A stretch of 10,000 nucleotides of DNA from Trachelipus rathkii (GCA_015478945.1 JABUQX010078258.1:32501-42500), one strand, 5' to 3'; counted from the stretch's first letter, positions 1 to 8,446 are shown. Notes: generated by a model from the letters alone, not told the origin. Program-made: numbers and translations.

Positions 1-150
1 ACATATATCTATACATAGTATATTTACAAAAGAATCTACATAACCATACCTAACAGCATTATATTACTGTAAATGGTGATAGTAAGACATAAGACAAAGT
101 AATATTATATCTCCGTGTATAGCGTTATTAGACTATGTGACATTACATAT

Positions 151-190
151 AAACACACACAACACACAACACACAAAACACAAAAACAGC
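151..190. repeat. CA-rich tract at the outer edge of the left cassette
   Basis: Imperfect (CA)n with AACACACA-like variants. It mirrors the GT-rich tract at 6588-6618 and marks the outer limit of clear arm pairing. Confidence 0.85.
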
Positions 191-1221
191 CATCATCATC
201 AATTTAGTCAATAAATCGAACATTCGAGGGAAGTAAAAACAATTTCGTATTTATAACATATAATTTCCTTGAAAATTTCATTTAAAGTAAATTTCAAGCT
301 TTTAAAGTACATTACAATTTACGTTTATTTAAATATAAAATTCATGCTAATGACACAAATATTTTATCCTTTCTATTTAATTCCAAGTTAAAATGGGATG
401 GATATTATGTTTTTCTAAATGCCTTCAGCAACACTAAACCAAGTTTTGGCGTATGACCATTCGAACAGCCACTCATTTTTCTCATAACCAAGAGAGAAGA
501 AATTATCCAAACTGATGTTATAACCCACTCCTGTATACTGTATTATACGAGAAACCACATGTTTCGGTGTTAATTATCATGATTTACCCACCATGCTGCT
601 ATATTTATTAAGTCCTCAAGTATGTCAACATCGTTAAGGTGCGATGCTTAATTGTTTTTATTAAGCAATGCGTAATATTTTCAGATGTCAACTGTGAAAC
701 CTATACCAGCGCATGAAGGTCACACAATCATGGCAATAGTTGCTACATCAATGTTTAAGTACCACATGATAGAAACGCAACGTCTATCTATTATCACTCT
801 CACTTCAGTCCCGCTCATAGATATTCACCAACTTGTCGACCATCGATAAACACACTTATCATTTAGCCATGCAGCTGCATATCATAATACCTTAGTTAAT
901 TCTTCTATTCATAACGAACATTTAGTATTACACCTCTGCGGAATACAACAATGTATCCGGATCCATCCGGTTGCGAATATAATAATAAATACACATCGTT
1001 TGAATAACGAAACTCTTGTTGAAGATATCAACACAGTGTAGAGATGCGGGGAGATATCATCGTACCAGTACAGCGAAAAAAATGTCCTACTGACGGAAAT
1101 CTTAAGCGTAAACAACCCTTATAGTTAATGAGACTTCTTTCAACCAATCAGAAGAAATAAACAAGAATACGACGCAACGAACGAACCATATCAGCTCAAA
1201 AAGGGTATATATCTCGTTAGA
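191..1221 (+). other. Left copy of the ~1-kb cassette in the palindrome arm
   Basis: About 1 kb lying between the CA-rich and (AAC)n tracts. It does not show the tandem satellite pattern and is present once per arm. Well-kept pieces against 5539-6587 include the stretch around 421-490 (GCCTTCAGCAACAC, GCGTATGACCATTC) and the stretch around 1160-1220. Other parts, for example about 860-960, match poorly. The longest open frame (minus strand, 909-1115, 68 codons) is not preserved in the mirror copy and resembles no family I know, so I do not call it a gene. Confidence 0.75.
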
Positions 1222-1290
1222 CAACATCAACAACAACAACAACAACAACACAACCACAACAACAAAAACAACAACAACAACAACACACAA
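1222..1290. repeat. (AAC)n microsatellite, left arm
   Basis: Interrupted CAA/AAC trinucleotide array with a few ACC and AAA variants. It is the counterpart of the shorter (GTT)n at 5494-5538 and sits at the junction of cassette and satellite array. Confidence 0.95.
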
Positions 1291-3240
1291 TAACAAAAAA
1301 CAAAAATAAGTCTTTATATACCAACCAACGAATTATATGCTAACCGTAACATTGTTTCACGTTAATAAAGCACATACATGAACTAAGAATATAAAGTACA
1401 ATAACAAAATCTAACAAACCTTACGCTAGAATAAACTACTAACATTAACCAAATTCCATACTTAACACAGTAAATACTCTAGACACAGCGTACAATAACG
1501 TAAACCTATCACCCTTTTTCAAGCTATCTCTAACATATCAATGTTAATTTTACATTAACAACATTGATTTACGTTGCATTTAGAGTATCATTCGATAAAA
1601 TAGACAAAATGAGTTCGTTTAATACTAACCATCGAATATCTGCTAACATAACAAGGTTTTCATATAACTTAAAGCTAACATGCAATCATATGAACTAAGA
1701 AATACATGTACAACGACCAAACTAACATACCTTACGTGCATAAACTGTTAACATTAAACAAAGTTCCACACTCAAACCAGTGTTAAGTAACTAACATGGC
1801 ATACAAAAACATAACCTATTTCATACTTTTTCCAAGCATTTCTCTAACATATTAACGTAATTTTACATTGACACAGTAATATTTAACAAGGATTAATCAT
1901 AATCTTGACCAATTATCATACAAGACCAACGAATAACATGTAAACAAACAAAGTTTATCCAAATATAACAGAAAAATAAGTTCCTGTATATACTAAACCA
2001 TGAATATATGCTAACGGAACAACGTTTTTTACATTAATAAAGCTAACATTAACATAACCTGAAACTAAGAATATAATGTACAACGACAAACCATAACACA
2101 CCAACGTACGAATAAACTACAACTAACAAACTTCCTCCACTTACAGTCAGTAAAGTACCAACACGTCGCACAAAACGTAACCTTTCACACTTTTTTCAAG
2201 CATATCTTCATAAATATCAATGTTAATTTTAACATTAAACATCGTAATATTTACAAAAATTTAGCATAAAACCTGTCTAATCATCATACTGACAAAAATA
2301 TATGCTAACGTTAACAAATTTTTTTTTTACATCAACTCGCCCCGCCCCCCCGATTTAACAAAAAATTCAACACAACCTCGTCTAAATATCACATTTCCAC
2401 ACGAATAATTGCAAACTAACAAGTTTTAACCAAACATAACAAAAAATAACAAATTTTAACCTGACATAACATAAAAATAAGTTCTTTGAATAAAAATTAT
2501 ATTACATATGTTCGTTAAAGTTTCTGATTTTTAAAACCATAAATCTGTAAATCAATAAATCAAATCACCATCCCTGCAACCCCTACCCATCCCCCATGGC
2601 CTATGATCTATTGAAACTATTGATTCAAGTATATTTCGGTATCATTTGAAAAACATAACATAAAAAATAATTTCTTTATATACTAACTAAAAATATTATG
2701 CTTAACAACAATATTTTAGCATCAATAAAGGCTAACAATATCATAACCGCAACTAAGAATATAATGTACAAAGCAAACCTAATAACATACCTCGCGTAAT
2801 GAATAATCCGCTAACATCCTGAAAATTCCCTCTTATCAAAGGTAAGTAGCTAACAGGGTCATACAATACTCGATATGTTCCCACTTTTCTCGCATATCAC
2901 CAACAGGTAAAGCCATCATCTAACAAAACCTTAACAAAGTCACCAATCTATCAAAATACCAACATCTGGAACTATGAATAAAACACCATCTTCATCAAAG
3001 TGTCATCGTTTTGAGTATAACATCATTAGAACTATGAATAAACGTAGCATTAGCAAAATTCTAGGGCAACCTAACATTACCCAACAAAAAACTTAACCTA
3101 GGCTCACATTTCTAACACATCATCGTCAGTTAACACAGTAATATCTTACAAAAACTCACCATTTCTCTAAACAGTGGTATTTTCACATTGTCATAGTAAT
3201 ATTACATAACGTACCATAACTTACCTGATAAACAGTTTCA
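1291..3240 (-). repeat. AT-rich satellite array, left arm
   Basis: Diverged tandem units of about 310-370 bp. The complement of a GGTTACGTTT-like motif recurs near 1498, 1808 and 2174, and AACTAAGAATATAA-like strings recur near 1380, 1693, 2063 and 2750; the last gap is about two units long. Other per-unit landmarks are TTCTTTATATA and ACATTAACACAGTAATATTTAC-like blocks. The top strand is strongly A- and C-rich. In line 1441-1500 I count A27 T13 C15 G5. Around 2530-2640 is a segment with short C-rich strings that also occurs near 4200-4330 and 7265-7369. I see no coding content. Confidence 0.88.
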
Positions 3241-3321
3241 TTAATCAAGAGTATCTAAAGCCACACATACACCTTTCGAGAGAAAACCCAGAGGGATCCG
3301 CCCCTTGTAACACTACGCTTT

Positions 3322-3537
3322 CAGGAGGGGTAAAAACATGGAAAAAAAAAAAAAAAATATTGTTTATCATTATTCTTTTTAGGCCCCACCCCTTTCAGAA
3401 AATATCAATTCAAAACATGAAAATGTCATACAGAGGCGATTTGATAGCACAGTAAGCACTGTAAGCACTACTTGGAGTCACCCCAGAGAGATGCATGAGG
3501 ACCCATCTCGGGGTACCCTGAAGGGGTAGTAACTTAC
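3322..3537. other. Unpaired centre of the palindrome
   Basis: The arms stop matching just after ACTACGCTT on the left and just before AAAGCGTTAG on the right, leaving 216 bp with no mirror copy. It holds a 16-A run at 3342-3357, a 9-bp tandem duplication GTAAGCACT at 3452-3469, and a short interrupted hairpin (CCCC plus GAGATG pairing with CATCTC plus GGGG, 3481-3513). GGGG-rich strings near 3324-3330 and 3519-3527 are similar in direct orientation. I see no coding potential. A unique spacer of this size is usual for real inverted duplications. It is less expected for a simple hairpin read artefact, although it does not exclude one. Confidence 0.8.
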
Positions 3538-3639
3538 AAAAGCGTTAGTTTACAAGGGCGCATCCCTCTGGTTTTCTCTCGAAGGTTATGTGTTGCTTTA
3601 GATACTCTGGTTAATGAAAAACTGCTTATTCGTAAGTTA

Positions 3640-5493
3640 GGTACGTTATGTAAATATTACTATGACAATTTGAAAATAACCACTAATTGTTAGAGAAATG
3701 ATGATTTTGTTAAAGTATTACTTGTTAACTGACGATGATGTGTTAGAAATGTGAGCCTAGGTTAAGTTTTTGTTGGTAATGTTAGTTTGCCCTAGAATTT
3801 TGCTAATGTTATGGCTCCTAGCTCAATTATGTATACTCAAAACGAGGACACTTTGATGAAGATGGTTTTTCATAGTTCCAGATGTTTGTATCTTTGATAG
3901 ATTGGGTACTTGTTAAGGGATTTTTTAGATGATGAGGCTTTACCTGTGCTGATATGCTACGAGAAAAATTGAACATATCAGTATTGTATACTATTAGCTA
4001 CTACCATTGATAAGTAGGGAATTTTCCAGGATGTTGGCTGATTATTCATACGCGAGGTATGTTAGTTTGCCTTGTAACATTAAAATTTGAGTGCGGTTAT
4101 GATATGTTAGTTTATTGATGCTAAAGCTTTGTTGGTATATAAAGAACTTTAGGTCAGTTTATAAAGAACTTATTTTATGTGATGTTTGTATTCAAAATTG
4201 ATACTCGAAATAAACCTTGAATCAATAGTCAATAATCATATGCATCTGGGGAGGTAGGGTCTGCAGGGCATGGGTGGTTTGATTATGATTTACAAGACTT
4301 ACTCTTTAAATCAGTAAACTATACGCTTGACTGTGATAATTTATTCAAGAAACTTATTTATGTTTATGTCAGGTTAAAATTTTTGTATTTTTTATTTGGT
4401 ATAAAACTTTTGTTATGTTTGCAATTATTCGCTGTGAATTATGTAGACGAGGTTGTGATTAATTTTTTTGTTAAATATACGAAGTTCATGTAAAAAAAAA
4501 ATTTGTACATGAGCATTATATTCTTGTCAGTATGATGATTAGACAGTTTATGCTAAATTTTTGTAAAATATTACATTTAATTAAAATATACATATATGTT
4601 AGCAGATATGCTAAAAAAATCGTGAATAGGTTACGTTTGTGCGACGTGTTAGGTACTTTACTGCTGTTAAGTGAGGAAGTTTGTTAATGTTAGTTTATTC
4701 GTACGTTACGTATGGTGTGTTAGGTTTGTCGTTGTACATATTATTCTTAGTTCAGGTTATTATTAGCTTTTATTAATTAAAACGTTGTTACTTAGCATAT
4801 CGATGGTTAGTATAAAAGAACTTATTTTTGTTGTTATATGTGTAATAAAAATTTGTTATGTTTACAGTTATGCGTTGTCTGTATGATAATTGAACAAGAT
4901 TATTAATCCTTGTTAAATATTACTGTGTCAATGAAAAAGATTAACGTTAAATATGTTAGAGATATCTGGAAAAAAGTATGAATAGGTTACGTTTTTATAT
5001 GCCATGTTAGTTACTTTACAGTGTTAAGTGTGGAACTTTGTTAGAGGAGGTTAGTTTTAATGATGAGGGTAAAGTTTTAAGTATTACATTATTTTCTTAT
5101 TCAATGATGCTATGTTAGCATATTAATATGAAAAACCTTGTTATGTTAGCATATATTCGATGTAATATAAAGAACTCATTTTTGCTATGTTTATCCGAAT
5201 ACTCTAAATGCCACGTAAATCAGTTGTTAATGTAAATAAACATTGATATGCTAGAGATGTGCATAAAAAATATAATAGGTTACTTTTACAAGTGTTAGTT
5301 ACTTTTACTGCTGTTAAGTATGGGAAACTTTGTTAATGTTAATTTTATTTTCCAGCGTAAGGTGTGTTAGATTTTTTTATTGTACATTATATTCTTAGTT
5401 TGGTTATGGCTATGTTAGCTTTATTAACGTTGAAAACAATGTTACGTTAGCATTATTTCGTTGTTGTATATAAAGAACTTTTTTTTATCTATG
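3640..5493 (+). repeat. AT-rich satellite array, right arm
   Basis: Mirror of the left array, now T- and G-rich on the top strand (line 5281-5340: T28 A15 G11 C6). The motif GGTTACGTTT recurs near 4628, 4978 and, as GGTTACTTTT, near 5278, giving spacings of about 350 and 300 bp. TTCTTAGTTC-like strings recur near 4742 and 5391. TATAAAGAAC recurs at about 4138, 4160, 4811 (with an extra A), 5167 and 5469. The units are irregular and degenerate, like an ageing satellite or an inaccurately sequenced one. Confidence 0.88.
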
Positions 5494-5538
5494 TTATTGT
5501 TGTTGTTTTGTGTTTGTTGTTTGTGTTGTTGTTGTTGT
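5494..5538. repeat. (GTT)n microsatellite, right arm
   Basis: Interrupted GTT repeat, the mirror of the (AAC)n tract but about 24 bp shorter. Confidence 0.95.
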
Positions 5539-6587
5539 CTAACAAGAATATATACCCTTTTGAGCTGATATGGCTCGTCGTGCGTTGTATTCTTGTTTAC
5601 TTTCTCTGAATTGTTGAAAAAAGAATCTCTACCGTATAAGGTTTTGTTTTTACGCTCTACGATTTCCGGTCAGTAGGACAATTTTTTCGCAATGTAACTG
5701 TACGATGACAGTCTCCCACATCGCTACACCTGTTGTTATATTCTTCACAAGGAGCTCGTATCCAACGATGTTAACATTATATTAATCGTCAACGGAGGAT
5801 ACGGATACATTGCTTGTAATCCTGCCAGTGTTCAAATAATAGACCTTTATTCGTTTTGCTATGATTCATCAAGATTAATCGATATCGCAGCCTGCATCTA
5901 GAGATAATGTGTGTTATCCGATGATCGACGAGTAGTGACAATATCTATCAGAGGTGACCGTGTGAGTGATAATAGAATACGTCGACTCCTCATGCGGGGG
6001 TATTAAAACCATTGATGTTAACGCAACTATTGGAAACCCATCGATTGTGTTATGACCTTTCATGCGTACGTGTATAGTTTCACAGTTCGAACATCTGAAA
6101 TTATTACAGCATTGCTTAAAATAAAAACGGAATTAACATCGCACCTACGATGTTGACATACTGAGGACTTAATACATAAGCACATGGTGTGTAATCTATC
6201 ATATTTACACCGAAACATGTGTGTTCCGTAATACAGTATACAGGAGTGAGTTAATAACTAATCATTTGGATAAGTTACTTCTCTCTTGTAATGAGAAAAT
6301 AGTTTTTGAATCGTCATACGCCAAAAAATGGTTTAGTGTTGCTGAAGGCATTTAACTACATCCTTTCAAAGAATGTGAATCTTAGAGAGAATATAGAGCT
6401 TTACCCAACTTAGAATCCTATGTTCGTCTGATCAGATGAATTATATATTTAAATAAACTTATATTTTATGTATTTATAGTTTTATTATTTATATAACGCT
6501 TTTCAATGATTTATCTCAATTTAAAATCGAAACTTGTTTACTTCCCTCGTATGTTCGATTATTACTACATTGATTATGATGCTGTTA
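5539..6587 (-). other. Right copy of the ~1-kb cassette
   Basis: Collinear reverse-complement copy of 191-1221. Conserved patches include TATACCCTTTT-GAGCTGATATGG near 5550-5572, CAGTAGGACA near 5671, ACCGAAACATGTG near 6209-6221 and CATACGCCAAAA near 6315. Patches around 5830-5920 are poorly conserved. No open frame longer than about 60 codons was seen, and no splice or RNA-gene structure was recognised. Function unknown. Confidence 0.75.
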
Positions 6588-6618
6588 TTCGTTTGTGTGT
6601 GTTGTTTGTGTTGTCGTT
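6588..6618. repeat. GT-rich tract, right arm
   Basis: Imperfect (GT)n mirroring 151-190. Confidence 0.85.
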
Positions 6619-6649
6619 AGTAGTAATTTCAAGTTTAGCTTTTAAGATT

Positions 6650-7369
6650 AAAACTTACTTGTTGTCTTAACCATTAAGATTATGCTGGTTTAGTACGTTA
6701 TGCTAAATTTTTTTGTAAAATATTACTTACTGTGTAGAAATGTTTGATAAAGTATGAATTGGTTACGCTTTGTAGTCTTTTATACTTTTACTGTTGATAA
6801 TTTGACCTTGTTAATGTTAGCAGTTATTTCTACTTAAGATGTATCAGTTTGATTCGTTGAATTATATTTCTTAGTTCTGGTAAATGTTACTGTGACTTTA
6901 TTAATATTGAAAAAACTTTGTTACTTAGCATACTTTCGCTGAGCTGTAGATAATTACACAAGGTTATAGTAAATTTTTGGTACTAAATATTACCAGTTAA
7001 TGTAAAATTAACATTGTTATGTAGAGACATCTTTGACAAAGTGTGGAATAAGTACGTTTTGGATTTATGTAGTTACTTATGTTGTTAAGTGTGTAAAAAA
7101 CTTTGTTAACGTACCTTTTATTCCTGTTTAAGGTGTTTGTCGTTGGGTTATATTCCATAGTTCAAGATGATGCTAAGTATCTTATTAAGTTGAAAACTTG
7201 TTACGTCAGATATATTGTTTCATGTCTGATTAAGAAACTTGATTTATGTTATGTTATCCAAAATATTCACTCGAAAGTGACTTGAATCAATAGAATTCAA
7301 TAGATCAAGGATGGATAGGAGGGGGAGCGGGATGGTGGCTGGATGGTGGTTTGATTTAGTGATTTACTG
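6650..7369 (+). repeat. Satellite units outside the right cassette
   Basis: Same satellite family and same T/G-rich strand as 3640-5493. GGTTACG-like motifs lie near 6760 and, degraded to AAGTACGTTTT, near 7050. TTCTTAGTTC and TTCCATAGTTC lie near 6869 and 7152. The spacing of about 285-295 bp is shorter than in the arms. The end (about 7265-7369: CTTGAATCAATAG, then a G-rich run, then TTGATTTAGTGATTTACTG) is a third copy of the segment at 4216-4320 and, inverted, at 2540-2630. The 60-codon open frame at 7103-7285 is judged to be chance. Confidence 0.82.
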
Positions 7370-7377
7370 ATTTAGGG
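7370..7377. repeat. Left target-site duplication of the hAT MITE
   Basis: ATTTAGGG, identical to 7727-7734. Length 8 bp with central TA fits the NNNTANNN preference reported for the Buster branch of hAT elements. Confidence 0.9.
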
Positions 7378-7402
7378 CAGCGGTCTTCAAACTTTTTTGA
7401 TC

Positions 7403-7411
7403 GCGTACCCC
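7403..7411 (+). other. Subterminal motif GCGTACCCC near the left end of the MITE
   Basis: Same 9-mer as at 7662-7670 and 7702-7710, with a one-base variant at 7684-7692. An inverted GGGGTAC lies at 7553-7559. Repeated short subterminal motifs are the usual hAT transposase binding sites. That role is inferred here. Confidence 0.55.
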
Positions 7412-7450
7412 TAAGATGAAAATAATTATAATAATGAAAACCACTGTACT

Positions 7451-7552
7451 GTATATAATATAATATAATATAATATAATATGAATATAATATAATATAAT
7501 ATAATATAATATAATATAATATAATATAATATAATATATTATATAATATAAT
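7451..7552. repeat. (ATAAT)n microsatellite inside the MITE
   Basis: About 100 bp of TATAA/ATAAT pentanucleotide repeats, interrupted by a G at about 7482 and by an ATATTATAT variant at about 7535-7545. It is likely length-variable between individuals. Confidence 0.95.
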
Positions 7553-7661
7553 GGGGTACTGAGCGACCGGACGTGAATCCAAACACACATTCAATAGAGA
7601 ACTTCGCGCTCACATGATCAAAGATTCATTACCTCGCAAAGTATCGTGAGCCTACTTTTTT

Positions 7662-7710
7662 GCGTACCCCCAAGTATCACTTTGTGTACCCCCCGGGGTA
7701 TGCGTACCCC
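7662..7710 (+). other. Cluster of three subterminal motifs and a hairpin at the right end of the MITE
   Basis: GCGTACCCC at 7662-7670, GTGTACCCC at 7684-7692 and GCGTACCCC at 7702-7710. The last forms a perfect 6-bp hairpin GGGGTA-TGCG-TACCCC at 7695-7710. The layout suggests transposase binding sites that are unequal between the two ends, with one on the left and three on the right. Confidence 0.55.
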
Positions 7711-7726
7711 ACTTTGAAGACCACTG

Positions 7727-7734
7727 ATTTAGGG
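7727..7734. repeat. Right target-site duplication of the hAT MITE
   Basis: ATTTAGGG directly after the CCACTG end, a perfect copy of 7370-7377. Confidence 0.9.
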
Positions 7735-7950
7735 TATGTAAAAACGTAAATTTGTAAGTTATAAACAAAAAGAATAAGAAATTTTATTATCTATTTTTTT
7801 ATTTATTTTATTTTCTTGATGGTTCTAAGACCATTATTTTCGAAATTCTACAGACCTAAAACCTATATAAGAGACACAAACATTGTTGTTATACGAATGT
7901 TTATTAACGAGCACCGCACCGGCTCCTAGCACCGGTTGCAGCTGTCAGGA

Positions 7951-8070
7951 ACTCCTACTCTCATCTTCATTCTTCTTCCTTCCCTCTTTCCTCTCTTTCT
8001 TCCTCCCATCTTCCTTTCTTGCTATTCTTCTTCCCTCTGTTCTTCCATGCATTTCTTCTTCTTTTTCAAC
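7951..8070 (+). repeat. Pyrimidine-rich tract
   Basis: About 120 bp of almost continuous C and T (CTTCCTTCCCTC-like), interrupted by a few A and G. It gives spurious open frames on both strands and can form non-B DNA. No specific role can be assigned. Confidence 0.85.
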
Positions 8071-8077
8071 TGGGGAG

Positions 8078-8091
8078 CCCCCTCCGGGGGG
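8078..8091. other. Short GC hairpin CCCCC-TCC-GGGGG
   Basis: Perfect 5-bp C/G stem with a 3-base loop immediately after the pyrimidine tract. Confidence 0.6.
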
Positions 8092-8191
8092 TCTCTGGAC
8101 TCAGAAGCCGAATCCAACTCCAACTCCGCTCCGTTCCGACCTCCTCTATCATGTCTCCAAGTTTCCAAATCTTCTAAGATTATTGTAATTT

Positions 8192-8213
8192 CTAAGGGGC
8201 ATGTCCCCCTTAG
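8192..8213. other. Perfect 8-bp hairpin, loop of 6
   Basis: CTAAGGGG pairs with CCCCTTAG around the loop CATGTC. It is not followed by a T run, and the window shows no transcript it could end, so I do not call it a terminator. Confidence 0.7.
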
Positions 8214-8230
8214 TAGGAACGCAGGGTCAT

Positions 8231-8257
8231 GTAATTCTTCGTCTACGGACGAGATTA
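8231..8257. other. Bulged hairpin around TCGTC-TACG-GACGA
   Basis: Inner 5-bp stem with TACG loop. The flanks GTAAT(T)CT and AGATTAC extend the pairing with one or two bulged bases. Confidence 0.55.
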
Positions 8258-8377
8258 CGCTCATCATATAACCATCCTCCAAATTGTAACCCATACATAA
8301 CTCTAACCCATGATAGGATATAATGGATTCAGACCGGATGTGAAGAACACCTCGCGGAATAGCAAAGCGAGTGCGTA

Positions 8378-8403
8378 AAAACGATCCCTTACAGGATCGT
8401 TTT
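8378..8403. other. Perfect 10-bp hairpin, loop of 6
   Basis: AAAACGATCC pairs exactly with GGATCGTTTT around the loop CTTACA. This is the strongest local inverted repeat in the interval. A run of T ends the stem, but no promoter or gene is seen upstream, so a terminator role is not supported. Confidence 0.75.
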
Positions 8404-8446
8404 CGACTCAGAATTCATTCCCTTCCGCGAATTGATCTTCGGACTT

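Larger units (their letters stand above)
1..3321 (+). repeat. Left arm of a giant imperfect palindrome
   Basis: The reverse complement of this segment aligns collinearly with the right arm. Visible anchor pairs include CCTAGGCTCAC at 3097-3107 with its complement at 3751-3761, ATTGATTCAAG at 2619-2629 with its complement at 4216-4226, the (AAC)n tract near 1222-1290 with (GTT)n at 5494-5538, and GCCTTCAGCAACAC near 421 with its complement ending near 6350. The sum of paired coordinates drifts only from about 6859 to 6770 along 3 kb, so there are many small indels but no large rearrangement. Pairing is clear from about 170 inward. From 1 to 170 it is weaker but still visible against about 6601-6740, so the arm may extend beyond the window. 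No gene was recognised in it. Confidence 0.93.
3538..6740 (-). repeat. Right arm of the giant palindrome
   Basis: This is the mirror copy of the left arm, with the same order of components: inner end (3538 to about 3640), satellite array, (GTT)n tract, about 1-kb cassette, GT-rich tract (about 6588-6618). The inner 100 bp, including CATCCCTCTGG and TTTTCTCTCGAA, is among the better conserved parts. The match is convincing to about 6620 and fades through about 6740, where similar satellite sequence continues. Many differences from the left arm are one-base gaps, often in homopolymers. Mirror-paired satellite units resemble each other more than adjacent units do; compare about 1800-1960 with about 4860-5010. 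That implies the arms were copied as wholes after the array formed. Confidence 0.93.
7378..7726. mobile_element. 349-bp non-autonomous hAT element (MITE)
   Basis: Both ends are visible. The left end reads CAGCGGTCTTCAAACT and the inverted right end reads CAGTGGTCTTCAAAGT, so 14 of 16 bases agree. The flanks carry a perfect 8-bp duplication, and the CAGNGGT...CAAA end is typical of animal hAT elements. It has no transposase reading frame, so it would have moved only with help from a related enzyme. Inside are four GCGTACCCC or GTGTACCCC motifs close to the ends, a large pentanucleotide microsatellite, and a short hairpin near the right end. The 76-codon minus-strand frame across the microsatellite is a by-product of the repeat. 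An older related sequence without the insertion is visible in the left palindrome arm. Confidence 0.93.

Noticed and set aside
909..1296. Minus-strand open frames at 909-1115 and 1102-1296
   Set aside because: The first is not kept in the mirror copy of the cassette. The second is largely the translation of the (AAC)n tract (a V/L run).
1291..3240. CRISPR array
   Set aside because: The repeats are about 300 bp, diverged and without unique spacers. This is satellite DNA in a eukaryotic context.
3342..3380. Poly-A tail of a retroposed gene in the palindrome centre
   Set aside because: No gene-like sequence precedes the A run and no flanking duplication was found.
3361..3384. 3' splice site (T-rich run followed by AG)
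   Set aside because: There is no exon with coding potential after it and no partner donor nearby.
7883..8294. Overlapping open frames of 90-111 codons on both strands
   Set aside because: They translate the pyrimidine tract into S/F/L/P-rich or E/K-rich low-complexity protein, overlap each other on both strands, and show no recognisable domain.
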